A stretch of DNA of 64,000 bases from Rivibacter sp049446155 (GCF_049446155.1 NZ_JBMSEE010000003.1:1-64000), one strand, 5' to 3'; positions 18,816-28,013 are shown, numbered from the stretch's first letter. Numbers and translations: made by a program. Notes: generated by a model not told the origin, from the letters alone.

Positions 18816-20573
18816 TCACAGGTGCAGCGCCTGAGCGATCGCTTGCGCGAGTTCGGCACGGCCGTACGGCTTGTGCAATAGCGGCCAGGCCACGGGCGCT
18901 TCGAGCTGTTCGCCGGAAAGGCCCGATACGAGAAGCACCGGGACGGCAGGCGACAGCCGCTGGACCTCTACCGCCAGCTCCGTGCCGCGCATGCCCGTGC
19001 CGAGTCCGATGTCGGTCAGCAGCAGGTCGAAGGGTGCGCGACCGTCGCGCGCCACGAGCAATGCGAGCAGCGCAATGGCCTCCTCGCCGCTGGCGGCTGC
19101 CGTCGTCTCGCAGCCTGCCGCCGCGAGCAGGCTCTGAGCGATCGCGCGGACCTCGGCGTCGTCTTCGACCAGCAGCACCCGCAGTCCTCGCGGCACGCTG
19201 GCCTGCGTCGCAACGTCGAGGCTTTCGACCTCCGCGTCGACGTGCTTGGGCAGGTACAGCGTGATCGTCGTACCCGTCCCGAGCGTGCTGTCGAGCGCCA
19301 CCGCCCCTTGCGACTGCTCCACGAATCCGAACACCGTGCTCAGGCCCAAGCCCGTCCCGCGGCCGATCTCCTTGGTGGTGAAGAAGGGCTCGAATGCGCG
19401 CTGCTTGACCGCATCGGTCATGCCGGCGCCCGTGTCGCCGATGGCGATGGCCACGTAGCCGGGGTGGCCCGCGGCGAGACGCTCGGTGCCCGCCCCGGGA
19501 GGTGCCTCGCCGACGGCCCGCGCAGTGAAGCGCAGCGTGCCCCCTTGGGGCATCGCGTCGCGCGCGTTGATGGCGATGTTGAGCAAGGCGGATTCGAGCT
19601 GCCCCGGATCGACCAGGCAAGGCGGGCAGCCGGGCGCCACGTCCAGCGTGATGCGGATGCGCTCGTCCAGCGTGCGGCGAAGGATGTCGGCGAGCGGTCG
19701 CAGCAGCGCCCCGACGTCGACCCGCACCGGCTGCAGCACCAGGCGACGCGAGAACGCGAGAAGCTTGCCCGTGAGCTCCGCGCCTCGCCTGGCCGCACGC
19801 GAAGCCGCGCCGACCATCTGGCGCATCTCCGGATCGCATGCGATCGCCGGCATGTCCTCGAGCACCTGCAGGTTGCCCGAGATCACCGTGAGCAGGTTGT
19901 TGAAGTCATGCGCGATGCCGCCCGTGAGCTGGCCGACACTCTTCAAACCCTGGGAGTGGCTGAGCGCCTCTTCGGTGCGCATGCGCTGCAGGCTCGCGGC
20001 GAGCAGACTCGACAGGGTTTCCAGATAACGCACGTCCTCGACGGCGAACGGCCTGTCGCCGCGCGCCCGGACCGCCAGCACACCGATCGCGCGGCCGCCG
20101 TCCAGAAGCGGCACCGCCAGCGCGCTCGTCAGGCCGGCGGCCCCATAGACGCCCGTGTCGGCGAAGACTGGCCCACGCCGGCCAGGGCTGACGACCGACG
20201 CCTGCGCCTCTGCGGCGACCCAACCGGCCAGCGTGTCGGCTCGGTTGGCGACGCACGAGTCGATTTCCTCGTTGGGCAGCAGGCCCACCCCGGCGGCGAC
20301 CCGGAACGACAGCCGGTCCGTGCTCAGCAGGTCGACCTTCGCATGCTCGACGTCCAGGGCCTTGGCGGCCGCTCGCGGCACCTCTTGGAGCAGCCTCGGC
20401 GTGTCGCGCCTGTCGACCGCAAGCCGCGCCACCTCACCCAAGCAGTCGCCAAAGCGGGCCCGCTGCAGCGCTTGCTGCAGGTCCTGCTGCAGGCGAAGAC
20501 CACGCGCCCGCGTGTCGTCGATCGCCAACCCGGTGGTTCGGTCGCTGTCGATCCTGAAGCTGCTGGACTCCAT
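18816..20573 (-). CDS. GAF hybrid sensor histidine kinase with receiver domain
   Basis: 585-residue soluble kinase. GAF domain about 50-195, HisKA-like helix with phospho-acceptor His222 (GGIAHDFNNLLTV), HATPase domain (N-box NIAINARDAM, G1 GDTGAGM, G2 GRGTGLGLS), then a C-terminal receiver with VLLVEDD and the phospho-Asp in LLLTDIGLG. No membrane segment, so the signal is cytosolic. ATG 20573 is preferred; the frame is open to 20807 but that part overlaps the divergent DM13 gene. No cognate response regulator is next to it, so the attached receiver may act as an internal relay. Confidence 0.85.
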   Translation of the reverse strand: MESSSFRIDSDRTTGLAIDDTRARGLRLQQDLQQALQRARFGDCLGEVARLAVDRRDTPRLLQEVPRAAAKALDVEHAKVDLLSTDRLSFRVAAGVGLLPNEEIDSCVANRADTLAGWVAAEAQASVVSPGRRGPVFADTGVYGAAGLTSALAVPLLDGGRAIGVLAVRARGDRPFAVEDVRYLETLSSLLAASLQRMRTEEALSHSQGLKSVGQLTGGIAHDFNNLLTVISGNLQVLEDMPAIACDPEMRQMVGAASRAARRGAELTGKLLAFSRRLVLQPVRVDVGALLRPLADILRRTLDERIRITLDVAPGCPPCLVDPGQLESALLNIAINARDAMPQGGTLRFTARAVGEAPPGAGTERLAAGHPGYVAIAIGDTGAGMTDAVKQRAFEPFFTTKEIGRGTGLGLSTVFGFVEQSQGAVALDSTLGTGTTITLYLPKHVDAEVESLDVATQASVPRGLRVLLVEDDAEVRAIAQSLLAAAGCETTAAASGEEAIALLALLVARDGRAPFDLLLTDIGLGTGMRGTELAVEVQRLSPAVPVLLVSGLSGEQLEAPVAWPLLHKPYGRAELAQAIAQALHL

Positions 20574-20742
20574 ACGGGCATGATCGAGCGCCGCTGGCGC
20601 CTGTCCGTACGGCGGCACACATAGGGCCGCAGAGCGCGTTGGAGGGGGCATGTCGAACGGCAACAACCGCTGCAGAGCGAACAGCCCAGACGCGGCACGC
20701 GACTGACGTGAAAGGATCGCGCCCTTCAAGCGACCAACGCCC

Positions 20743-21210
20743 ATGAAGCCGCTCCTCCTCGCCGCCACGCACCTCCTCGCCGCAGCCGCCGGCTTTGCCC
20801 TCGGCATCTACGCCCTTCCCATCCTCACCGCGCCGCCCGCCCCCACTGCCGCCCAGGTCGCCGACCAAGCCGGCCCCAGCCTCTTCACCGGCCACTTCCG
20901 CCGCAACCTCAAGGACAGCGACGCCCTGCACTGGGGCGAGGGCACGCTCACCGTCGGGCGCGCGAGCATTGGCCTGGTCGGCGAGATCGCGCCAGGGCCG
21001 GACTACAAGCTCTACCTCTCGCCCGAGTTCGTCGAGACCGAGGCCGACTTCCTGCGCCTGAAGTCGCGCATGGTGCGTGTGGGCGACGTGAGGACCTTCC
21101 AGAACTTCGTCGTCGCGGTGCCGGCCTCGGTGGACCCGGCGCAATACACCACCGCCATCGTCTGGTGCGAGAGCTTCGGGCAGTTCATCACGGCGGCGAA
21201 GTACCGCTGA
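20743..21210 (+). CDS. DM13-domain membrane-anchored protein
   Basis: 155 residues: an uncleaved or cleavable N-terminal hydrophobic helix (about 4-30), then a DM13 domain (about 45-153) with GHFRRNLKDSDALHWGEG, YKLYLSPEF and the conserved Cys in IVWCESFGQFITAAKY. DM13 is an electron-transfer or adhesion-like beta domain of poorly known role, here on the periplasmic side. It starts 169 bases from the divergent kinase gene and 58 bases before the nitrilase-like gene. Confidence 0.82.
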   Translation: MKPLLLAATHLLAAAAGFALGIYALPILTAPPAPTAAQVADQAGPSLFTGHFRRNLKDSDALHWGEGTLTVGRASIGLVGEIAPGPDYKLYLSPEFVETEADFLRLKSRMVRVGDVRTFQNFVVAVPASVDPAQYTTAIVWCESFGQFITAAKYR

Positions 21211-21268
21211 CAGCAGCGCCGCGGGCGCCAGACAGAATCGCGCACAACGCCTTGCTCGGAGTTGCGCC

Positions 21269-22066
21269 TTGCCCCTCGACCGTCCGCCTCTGCCGGCCCT
21301 GAACCTCGCCATCGCCCAGCCGCCCATGCACTGGCGCGGCGACGACAACACCGCCGCGATCGTGCGACTGCTCGCCCAGGCCGCGGCCGATGGCGCACAG
21401 CTGTGCGTGTTCCCCGAGCTGGCGCTCACCGGCTTTCACCGCCAGATCGCGCGCGAGGCACGGCCCGAGGCGGTGGCCGGGTGGCTGGCGCAGGTGCGCT
21501 CGGCCTGCGCGCGGCACGCCATCGCCGCGGTGCTGGGCGCGCCCACCTTTGCCGACGAGGGCCGCATCCTCAACAGCCTGCTGTTCATCGACGAGCAGGG
21601 CCGCCACGTCGGCACGGTCGACAAGCGCGGCCTCACCGACCCCGAGGCCACCTTCTTCGCGCGCGGGCAGCAGCGCCCCGTGCTCATGCTGCAGGGCCTG
21701 CGCTGCAGCGGCGTGATCTGCCGCGAGATCGAGGACCACGACGAGGTCTGCGCCGATCTGGCCGGTCAGGCGCCCGAGCTGGTGTTCTGGCCCGGCCTGA
21801 TGGGTCCGCAAGACGGCGACGAGCACATCGACCCGCCGCAGCACGTGCAGCAGGCGCAACAACTCGCGCAGCGCCTGGGTGCCTATGTGGTGCAGTCCAA
21901 CTGGCCCGAGTCGCTCAACTACCCCGAGCAAGGCGCCAAGACCGGCCGCAGCGCGGTGATCTCGCCAAGCGGTGAGCTCATGTTCCGGCTGCCGCAGGCG
22001 GCCGCCGGGCTGGGGCGCTTCGTGCTCGGCGAGGCGGCGCATGCCTGGCAGCCACACGCCGTGTGA
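21269..22066 (+). CDS. Carbon-nitrogen hydrolase (nitrilase superfamily)
   Basis: 265-residue amidase-type enzyme with the full catalytic triad: Glu50 (VFPELALTG), Lys119 (GTVDKRGL) and Cys151 (CSGVICREIED). The substrate is unknown; family members hydrolyse amides, N-carbamoyl groups or nitriles. The start is a TTG at 21269, since the first beta strand (LNLAIAQ) precedes the first ATG and would be lost otherwise. Spelling around the cysteine (CREIED rather than CYDLRFP) departs from the omega-amidase type, so the exact branch is open. Confidence 0.78.
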   Translation: MPLDRPPLPALNLAIAQPPMHWRGDDNTAAIVRLLAQAAADGAQLCVFPELALTGFHRQIAREARPEAVAGWLAQVRSACARHAIAAVLGAPTFADEGRILNSLLFIDEQGRHVGTVDKRGLTDPEATFFARGQQRPVLMLQGLRCSGVICREIEDHDEVCADLAGQAPELVFWPGLMGPQDGDEHIDPPQHVQQAQQLAQRLGAYVVQSNWPESLNYPEQGAKTGRSAVISPSGELMFRLPQAAAGLGRFVLGEAAHAWQPHAV

Positions 22067-22132
22067 CGCCCGGTTACGTCGCAGGCGACAGGCGGCCTCA
22101 AGCTTGCGGCTGCCAACGCCGAAGACCGACCC

Positions 22133-22642
22133 ATGAACCTTGGCCGCTTCAACCTCAAAGACTGGGCGCTCGACCCTTGCCTGCATGACCATCGCGGCGG
22201 CCGGGCGCAGCGCTTCATGGAGTCTTCGGACATCAATGCGGCCTTCGACGAGCTCTTCTTCGCGCTGCGGCGCAACATCCGCCGCGGCATGACCAGCGAG
22301 GGCCAGGTCTACGCGATCGAGATGGACGCCTGCATCCCGGGCGAGCTGCTCGGCACCTCCTGGGTCCCGGCCGCCTCGCGCGGGCTGGCCGACGTGCGCG
22401 TGCCGGCGGCGCGCCACGCGCTGTTCGAGCGCCTTTTGCGCGACTCGCCCGCCGAGCCGCTGGTGGCCTACGTCTGCGAACACGACGCCGCCGACGGCAC
22501 CGTGCTGTACGTCGAGATCGCCTCGGCCGACGGCCTGCATGTCGCCGAGTACCCGATCCGGGCGGGCCGCGGCTGGCACCGGCGCGAGCTGCTGCGCGCG
22601 ACGCACCGACGCGCAACACCATCGCCAACGGTCAGCCGATAG
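22133..22642 (+). CDS. Hypothetical protein, unrecognised
   Basis: 169 residues, no domain recognised. It starts MNLGRFNLKDWALDPC and has an acidic mid-part (QVYAIEMDACIPGELLGTSWVP) and a C-terminal beta-strand region (GTVLYVEIASADGLHVAEYPI) ending in a basic, Arg/Thr-rich tail. No signal peptide or membrane helix is seen, so it is probably cytosolic. It starts 66 bases after the nitrilase-like gene and may share its transcript. Codon use is like its neighbours. The alternating strand pattern is compatible with a small ligand-binding fold, but this is weak. Confidence 0.6.
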   Translation: MNLGRFNLKDWALDPCLHDHRGGRAQRFMESSDINAAFDELFFALRRNIRRGMTSEGQVYAIEMDACIPGELLGTSWVPAASRGLADVRVPAARHALFERLLRDSPAEPLVAYVCEHDAADGTVLYVEIASADGLHVAEYPIRAGRGWHRRELLRATHRRATPSPTVSR

Positions 22643-22766
22643 CGAGCGCCTCCTCGCACATCCGCGCGACTGGCAATCGCGCCGGCACGGGCGCAAACTG
22701 ATCTAGCGCTGCGGCAGCCGAGCGCCGCCGCAACGGCAAGACCTCGCATCACGCATGGAGGCTCTC

Positions 22767-23246
22767 ATGTCCCTACCCACCCGCCTGGTTCATTACCTCG
22801 ACGAGCGCGGCGCCCGCTACGACGTGTTCGCCCACGGCCGCAGCCGAAGCAGCTACGAGACCGCCCACAGCGCCCACGTGCCGCCGCACCAGCTCGCCAA
22901 ATCGGTGCTGCTCGAAGACGATGACGGCTACATCGTCGCGGTGCTGCCGGCCGATCGTGCGCTGCGGCTCGGCGAGCTCTCGCGCATGCTCGGCCGCGAA
23001 GACCTTCACCTCGCCGACGAGGACTGCGTCGCCAAGACCTTTGCCGACTGCGACCGCGGCGCCGTGCCGGCGTTCGGCATGGCCTGGGGCATCGAGACCG
23101 TGGTCGACGACGAGCTGGAAGCCAACGACGTGGTCTACGTCGAGGCCGGCGACCACGAGCGCCTGCTGAGGCTGTCGCGCGCGCAGTTCCACGAGCTGAT
23201 GAGCGCCTCGCGCCACGGCGCGATCAGCGGCGATCGCACCCACTGA
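22767..23246 (+). CDS. YbaK/ProX-type aminoacyl-tRNA deacylase
   Basis: 159-residue protein with the YbaK/EbsC fold: LDERGARYDVFAHG, a SAHVPPHQLAKSVLLEDDDGYIVAVLPAD segment containing the conserved lysine, then LRLGELSRMLGREDLHLADE and VPAFGMAWGIETVVDDEL. Proteins of this group remove mischarged amino acids from tRNA, but stress-related variants exist. ATG 22767 is chosen because GGAGG lies 6 bases upstream; another ATG at 22755 would add four residues. It is followed 21 bases later by the Mut7-C gene. Confidence 0.85.
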   Translation: MSLPTRLVHYLDERGARYDVFAHGRSRSSYETAHSAHVPPHQLAKSVLLEDDDGYIVAVLPADRALRLGELSRMLGREDLHLADEDCVAKTFADCDRGAVPAFGMAWGIETVVDDELEANDVVYVEAGDHERLLRLSRAQFHELMSASRHGAISGDRTH

Positions 23247-23267
23247 TCGGCCTGGCCGGGCGGTGCG

Positions 23268-24017
23268 GTGGCAACCGCCACGTTCCGCTTCTACGAGGAG
23301 CTGAACGACTTTCTCGCGCCCGAGCGGCGCGGGCGCGCCTTCGCCCGCCGCTGCGCGCGCGCGGCCACGACCAAGCACATGATCGAGGCGCTGGGCGTGC
23401 CGCACACCGAGGTGGAGCTGGTGCTGGTCAACGGCGAGTCGGTCGGCTTCGATCGCCTGGTCGCCGAGGGCGACCGCGTCGCGGTCTACCCCAAGTTCGA
23501 GGCCTTCGACATCACGCCGCTGCTGCGCGTGCGCACGCAGCCGCTGCGCGAGCTGCGCTTCGTCGCCGACGCGCACCTGGGCGGCCTGGCCCATCTGCTG
23601 CGCCTGACCGGCTTCGACACGCTCTACGACAACGCCTTCGCGGACGACGCGATCGAGCGCCTGGCGCGCGAGCAGCAGCGCATCGTGCTCACGCGCGACC
23701 GCGACCTGCTCAAGCGCCGCGGCATCACGCACGGCTGCTACGTGCGCGCGCTTCGCAGCGAGGCGCAGCTGCGAGAAGTCTTCGAGCGCCTCGACCTCGC
23801 GCGTTCGGCACGGCCGTTCACGCGCTGCCTGGACTGCAACGGCCTGCTGCGGCCGATCGACAAGGCCCTGGTCGAAGCGCGCCTGCCGCCGATGGTGCGC
23901 GAGCGCTACCAGCGCTTCACCGCCTGCAGCGCCTGCGAGCGCGTGTTCTGGGAAGGCACGCACTGGCAGCGCATGCGCGAGACGGTGGCTGCCGTGCTGG
24001 CGCCGCCGGCATCCTGA
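23268..24017 (+). CDS. Mut7-C ubiquitin-like / Mut7-C RNase domain protein
   Basis: 249 residues starting with GTG. The N-terminal ubiquitin-like fold (about 1-85) includes VELVLVNGESVGFDRLVAEGDRVAVYP. The PIN-like Mut7-C RNase (about 93-235) includes acidic residues in FVADAHLGGLA, LYDNAFADD and VLTRDRDLL, with a Cys4 zinc ribbon (CLDC...CSAC). The family is predicted to be an RNase in RNA or tRNA processing. The stop overlaps an ATG at 24017 (TGATG). Confidence 0.85.
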   Translation: MATATFRFYEELNDFLAPERRGRAFARRCARAATTKHMIEALGVPHTEVELVLVNGESVGFDRLVAEGDRVAVYPKFEAFDITPLLRVRTQPLRELRFVADAHLGGLAHLLRLTGFDTLYDNAFADDAIERLAREQQRIVLTRDRDLLKRRGITHGCYVRALRSEAQLREVFERLDLARSARPFTRCLDCNGLLRPIDKALVEARLPPMVRERYQRFTACSACERVFWEGTHWQRMRETVAAVLAPPAS

Positions 24018-24028
24018 TGGAGACGACG

Positions 24029-24235
24029 ATGGACGAGGAAACCTTCAACCTCAGCATCCGCAAGTTCCTCAAGACCGTGGGCGTGAGCTCGCAGCGCGAG
24101 ATCGAGCACGCGGTCCAGAAGGCGATCGCCGACGGCAAGCTCGGCGGCGGCGAGACGCTGGCGGCGACGATGACGCTGCGCGTGGCGGCGTTGCAGCTCG
24201 AGGTGGGATACGACGGGGAGATCCGGCTGGAGTGA
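24029..24235 (+). CDS. DUF6494 small protein
   Basis: 68 residues, mostly helical, with FNLSIRKFLKTVGVSSQREIEHAVQ, the recognised DUF6494 spelling, then VAALQLEVGYDGEIRLE. The start at 24029 is favoured because the family begins MDEETFN-like and GGAG lies 8 bases upstream; the ATG at 24017 in the TGATG overlap would add four residues. Function unknown. It ends the plus-strand run and is followed by a REP-like dyad. Confidence 0.75.
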   Translation: MDEETFNLSIRKFLKTVGVSSQREIEHAVQKAIADGKLGGGETLAATMTLRVAALQLEVGYDGEIRLE

Positions 24236-24248
24236 GTCGGGTGACGCA

Positions 24249-24343
24249 CCCCTCACCCCAGCCCTCTCCCCGCAAGCGGGGCGAGGGAGCAGAACGGAAA
24301 GCTCTCCCTCTCCCGCGAGCGGGAGAGGGCAGGGGTGAGGGCC
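24249..24343. repeat. REP/BIME-like dyad at convergent gene ends
   Basis: Two inverted REP-like units with outward tails: CCCTCACCCC, GCCCTCTCCCCGC/GCGGGGCGAGGGAGC, spacer, GCTCTCCCTCTCCCGC/GCGGGAGAGGGC, GGGGTGAGGGCC. It lies exactly between the convergent stops of the DUF6494 gene and tartronate semialdehyde reductase, where it can fold on either strand as a bidirectional terminator. Confidence 0.85.
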
Positions 24344-24353
24344 AGGCCCGACT

Positions 24354-25238
24354 TCACCCCTGCGCCACCGGATGATTCGCCATCAGCTCCAGCGCTTTCA
24401 CCAGCGCCGAGTGATCCGCATCCGCCAGCCCGTTGGCCGCGCAGGCCTGCATCAGCTGCGCCGCGCCCGCCGTCTGCGGCAGGCTCACGCCCAGCGCCTT
24501 GGCGCCTTGCAGCGCGAGGTTGAGATCCTTCTGGTGCAGCTTGATCCGGAAGCCCGGCGCGAAGCTGCGCTTGATCATGCGCTCGCCGTGCACCTCGAGG
24601 ATGCGGCTGGACGCGAAGCCGCCCATCAGCGCGGCGCGCACCTTGGCCGGGTCGGCGCCGGCCTTGCTCGCGAACACCAGGGCCTCGCCGACCGCGGCGA
24701 TGTTGAGCGCGACGATGATCTGGTTGGCAACCTTGGTGACCTGGCCCGCGCCGGCGCCGCCGACGTGGGTGATGTTCTTGCCCATCAGCGCGAACAGCGG
24801 CTGCACGCGCGCGAACGTCTCTTCCTTGCCGCCGACCATGATGGTCAGCGAGGCTGCCTTGGCGCCGACCTCGCCGCCGGAAACTGGGGCGTCGAGCCAG
24901 TCGGCGCCGGTGGCCTCGACGCGCTGCGCGAAGGCCTGGGTCTCGATCGGCGAGATCGAACTCATGTCGACCACGGTCTTGCCCTTGCCGAGCGCCGAGG
25001 CGATGCCGTTCTCGCCGAACAGCACCTTCTCGACGTCCGGCGTGTCCGGCAGCATCGTGAAGATCACTTCGGCGTTGCTCGCCACCTCGGCCGGCGTCTT
25101 GCACGCCACCGCGCCGGCCTCGAGCAGCGCGGCGGGCACCTGGCTGCGCGTGTTGACGAAGAGGTCGTGGCCGGCGGCGCGCAGGTGGCCCGCCATCGGC
25201 GTGCCCATGATGCCCAGGCCGATGAATCCGAGTTTCAT
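24354..25238 (-). CDS. garR: 2-hydroxy-3-oxopropionate (tartronate semialdehyde) reductase
   Basis: 294-residue beta-hydroxyacid dehydrogenase that reduces tartronate semialdehyde to D-glycerate with NAD(P)H. NAD-binding GFIGLGIMGTPMAGHL near the N-terminus, MSSISPIET, substrate-binding DAPVSGGEVGAK, and the catalytic Lys in KVANQIIV are present. Size matches GarR/GlxR. Last gene of the glucarate operon, 22 bases after the aldolase. The same reaction could serve glyoxylate from the purine pathway, but no glyoxylate carboligase is in the window. Confidence 0.9.
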   Translation of the reverse strand: MKLGFIGLGIMGTPMAGHLRAAGHDLFVNTRSQVPAALLEAGAVACKTPAEVASNAEVIFTMLPDTPDVEKVLFGENGIASALGKGKTVVDMSSISPIETQAFAQRVEATGADWLDAPVSGGEVGAKAASLTIMVGGKEETFARVQPLFALMGKNITHVGGAGAGQVTKVANQIIVALNIAAVGEALVFASKAGADPAKVRAALMGGFASSRILEVHGERMIKRSFAPGFRIKLHQKDLNLALQGAKALGVSLPQTAGAAQLMQACAANGLADADHSALVKALELMANHPVAQG

Positions 25239-25260
25239 GTCGATGTCCTTGTGTCGTTGA

Positions 25261-26049
25261 TCAATAGCCGCCGCCGAGCGCCGCACCGGGCGCCGCGCGC
25301 ATGCTCTTCAGGATGTCCTGCGAGCCGGCCGCGAGCAGGCGCGCGTCCGAGCCGACGGTGACGAAGCGAAAGCCCTTGGCCACGCGTGCGAGCGCCACGT
25401 CGGTGCGGCCGTTGTGCACGCCGGCCTTGAGGCCGTGGGCGGTGGCGCGCTCGAGGATGTGCTCGATCGCCTGCGCGACCGGCGCGTCGACGTCGTCGAA
25501 CACCGGCCGGCAGCCCAGCGAGAGCGAGAGGTCGCTCGGCCCGATGTAGACCGCGTCCAGGCCCTCGACCGAGAGGATCGAATCCAGGTTGTCGAGCGCC
25601 TGCGCGGTCTCGATCATCGCGAAGCGAACGATGGTGTCGTTGGCGTGCTGCGGGTAGTCCGCGCCGCCGTAGAGCAGCGCGCGCACCGGGCCGAAGCTTC
25701 TCGTGCCCTTGGGCGCGTAGTGCGTGTAGGCGACGAACTTCTGCGCGTCCTCGCGCGTGTTGACCATCGGGCAGATCACGCCGTAGGCGCCGGCGTCCAG
25801 CGTCTTCATGATGATGCCGGGTTCGAGCCAGGGCACGCGCACGATGGGCACGGTGGGCGTGGTCGAGATCGCCTGCAGCATCGTCACCATCGCCTGGTAG
25901 TCGACAACGCCGTGCTGCAAGTCGATGGTCAGCGTGTCCCAACCCTGGTGGGCCATGGTCTCGGCGGCAAAGCTGTTGGGAATGGCCAGCCAGCCGTTGA
26001 TGGCGGCCTGGTCGTTGCGCCACAGCGTGCGCAGGCGGTTTTCTCTCAT
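25261..26049 (-). CDS. HpcH/HpaI class II aldolase (probable 5-keto-4-deoxyglucarate aldolase)
   Basis: 262-residue metal-dependent aldolase. Catalytic features: DLQHGVVDYQ, VRVPWLEPGIIMKTLDAGAYGVICPMV, metal ligands Glu in FAMIETAQALDN and Asp in YIGPSDLSLSLG. In this operon, downstream of glucarate dehydratase and before tartronate semialdehyde reductase, the best assignment is cleavage to pyruvate and tartronate semialdehyde as done by GarL. Other HpaI-type substrates are possible. The ATG overlaps the upstream dehydrogenase stop (ATGA). Confidence 0.8.
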   Translation of the reverse strand: MRENRLRTLWRNDQAAINGWLAIPNSFAAETMAHQGWDTLTIDLQHGVVDYQAMVTMLQAISTTPTVPIVRVPWLEPGIIMKTLDAGAYGVICPMVNTREDAQKFVAYTHYAPKGTRSFGPVRALLYGGADYPQHANDTIVRFAMIETAQALDNLDSILSVEGLDAVYIGPSDLSLSLGCRPVFDDVDAPVAQAIEHILERATAHGLKAGVHNGRTDVALARVAKGFRFVTVGSDARLLAAGSQDILKSMRAAPGAALGGGY

Positions 26050-27002
26050 GGTGATTCCTGGAGGGCGCTGCTGGGCAGCGGCCGGCCGTCGAAGAAGGCG
26101 GCCAAGTTGTCGAACACGCGATCGGCCATCGCCTGGCGCGTTTCGCGCGTGCCGCTGGCCACGTGCGGCAGCAGCACCACGTTGTCGAGCGCGAACAGCG
26201 CCTCGGGCACGCGCGGCTCGCGCTCGAAGACGTCGAGCCCGGCGCCGGCGATGCGCTTGTCGGCCAGTGCCTGCACCAGCGCCTGCTCGTCGATCACCGA
26301 GCCGCGCGCGACGTTGATCAGAAAGCCCTCGGGGCCCAGCGCGTCGAGCACCTCGGCGTTGACGAGATGGCGCGTGCCGGCGCCGCCGGCGGTGATGACG
26401 ATCAGGTAGTCGGCCCAGCGCGCCAGCTCGACCAGCGAAGGCTCGTGCGGCCATGCCGCGCCCGCCACCGGACGGCGCGTGTGGTAGCGGATGTCCATCT
26501 CGAAGCCCAGCGCGCGCTTCGCGATGGTCTGGCCGATGCGCCCGAAGCCGACGATGCCCAGCTTCGCGCCGCTGACCTTGCGCCCGAGCGGAAAGCTCGC
26601 CTGGCCCGGCACCGCCCAGGCGCCGCGGCGCACGAAGCGGTCGGCCTCCGAGACGCGCCGCGCGACGTCGAGCATCAGCGCGATCGCGAGGTCGGCGACA
26701 CAGTCGTTGAGCACGTCGGGCGTGTAGCCGACCACGATGCCGCGCGCCTGCGCGGCCGCGAGGTCGAGCCGGTCGAGGCCGACGCCGAAGCTGGAGATCA
26801 CCTTCAGGTTCGGCAGCTGCGCGATCAGCTCGGCGCTCGCGCCGTAGACCGCCGAGGTGACCAGGCCGTCGAAGCGCGCGCCGTGCGCGGCGACCAGCGA
26901 GGCGGGGTCGGCCGCGTCGGCCAGGCTGGTGACCTCGTAGGCCTCGCGCAGCCGCGCTTCGAGCGCGGGCGTCATGCGGCCGGCGAGAAGAACCCGCTTC
27001 AT
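26046..27002 (-). CDS. D-2-hydroxyacid dehydrogenase
   Basis: 318 residues, NAD(P)-dependent. Nucleotide motif GIVGFGRIGQ, catalytic Arg in INVARGSVIDE, Glu in LDVFEREP and His in VVLLPHVAS are intact. It probably interconverts a 2-keto acid and its D-hydroxy form, for example hydroxypyruvate or glyoxylate reductase, which would connect with glycerate formation in this operon. It is coupled on both sides by 4-base overlaps (Bug gene upstream, aldolase downstream). The substrate is inferred only from context. Confidence 0.85.
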   Translation of the reverse strand: MKRVLLAGRMTPALEARLREAYEVTSLADAADPASLVAAHGARFDGLVTSAVYGASAELIAQLPNLKVISSFGVGLDRLDLAAAQARGIVVGYTPDVLNDCVADLAIALMLDVARRVSEADRFVRRGAWAVPGQASFPLGRKVSGAKLGIVGFGRIGQTIAKRALGFEMDIRYHTRRPVAGAAWPHEPSLVELARWADYLIVITAGGAGTRHLVNAEVLDALGPEGFLINVARGSVIDEQALVQALADKRIAGAGLDVFEREPRVPEALFALDNVVLLPHVASGTRETRQAMADRVFDNLAAFFDGRPLPSSALQESP

Positions 27003-27976
27003 TCGATCTTCACCCCGCCTTGCGCCACCACCGTCGCCCAGTTCTTGCGCTCCTTCTCGAAGAAGGTGCTCATCTCGACCGGCGTCATCGTGTAGACCTC
27101 GGCGCCTTGCGAGACCAGGCGCTCGCGCACCTCGGGCGAGCGGATGATGCGCGTGAGCTCGGCCGAGAGCTTGGCGATCACCTCCGGCTTCGTGTTCGCC
27201 GGCATCAGCACGCCCTGCCAGGTGCCGGACTCGAAGCCCTTGACGCCCTGCTCGGCGATCGTCGGCACATTGGCCAGCAGCGGCACGCGGGTCGACTTGG
27301 ACACGCCCAGCACCTTGAGCTTGCCCGACTGCACGTGCGGCAGCGTCGCCAGCATGCCGTTCATCAGCACCTGGGTCTGGCCGGCGACGGTGTCGCCGAT
27401 CGCCTGCGCGCCGCCCTTGTAGGGGATGTAGGTCCACTCGGCCTTGGTGGCCTTCTCGACCGCAACGCCGGCCAGGTGCGGTGCGCTGCCGATCGCGGTG
27501 ACCGCGAAGTTGAGCTTCTGCTTGTGCGACAGCTCCACCAGTTCCTTGAGGCTGGCGGCCTGCACCGACGGGTGCACCACCAGCAGGTGCGGCGAGTAGG
27601 CGAGCATCGCGACGCTCTTCAGATCCTTGCTCGGATCGAACGGCAGGCGACTGTAGACCGAGGGCGTGATCGCCAGCGCGCCGACGTCGCACAGCAAGAA
27701 GGTGTGGCCGTCGTTGGCCTTGGCGACGAAGTCGGTGCCGGTGTTGCCGTTGGCGCCCGGCTTGTTCTCGACGATCACGGTCTGCTTGAGCGCCTCGGAG
27801 AGCGGTCCCGAGATCGCGCGCGCGATGATGTCCGACGAACCGCCGGGCGAGTACGGCACGACGATGCGCACGGTCTGGCTCGGCCAGGACTGCGCTTGCG
27901 CGAAGCCGGCGAGGGCCAGCGAGGCGGTGCCGGCGGCCAGCTGCAGCCAGTGGCGGCGGGTGAGGCTCGTCTTCAT
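26999..27976 (-). CDS. Bug-family (TctC) periplasmic solute receptor
   Basis: 325 residues with an N-terminal signal peptide containing twin arginines (TRRHWLQLAAG...AQAQ), then the Bug fold: TVRIVVPYSPGGSSDIIAR, VVENKPGANGNTGTDFVA and GTWQGVLMPANTKPE. Receptors of this family bind small carboxylates, usually with TctAB membrane partners that are not in this window. Its place inside the glucarate operon suggests a sugar-acid or dicarboxylate ligand. It is coupled to the hydroxyacid dehydrogenase (ATGA overlap). Confidence 0.88.
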   Translation of the reverse strand: MKTSLTRRHWLQLAAGTASLALAGFAQAQSWPSQTVRIVVPYSPGGSSDIIARAISGPLSEALKQTVIVENKPGANGNTGTDFVAKANDGHTFLLCDVGALAITPSVYSRLPFDPSKDLKSVAMLAYSPHLLVVHPSVQAASLKELVELSHKQKLNFAVTAIGSAPHLAGVAVEKATKAEWTYIPYKGGAQAIGDTVAGQTQVLMNGMLATLPHVQSGKLKVLGVSKSTRVPLLANVPTIAEQGVKGFESGTWQGVLMPANTKPEVIAKLSAELTRIIRSPEVRERLVSQGAEVYTMTPVEMSTFFEKERKNWATVVAQGGVKIE

Positions 27977-28013
27977 GTCGTCTTGTCTCCTTGATGAGGT
28001 GTCGTCTTGCCGA

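Noticed and set aside
24354..25238. Assigning this reductase to glyoxylate (glc/gcl) metabolism of the purine pathway
   Set aside because: No glyoxylate carboligase or hydroxypyruvate isomerase is present, while glucarate dehydratase and an HpaI-type aldolase are in the same operon.
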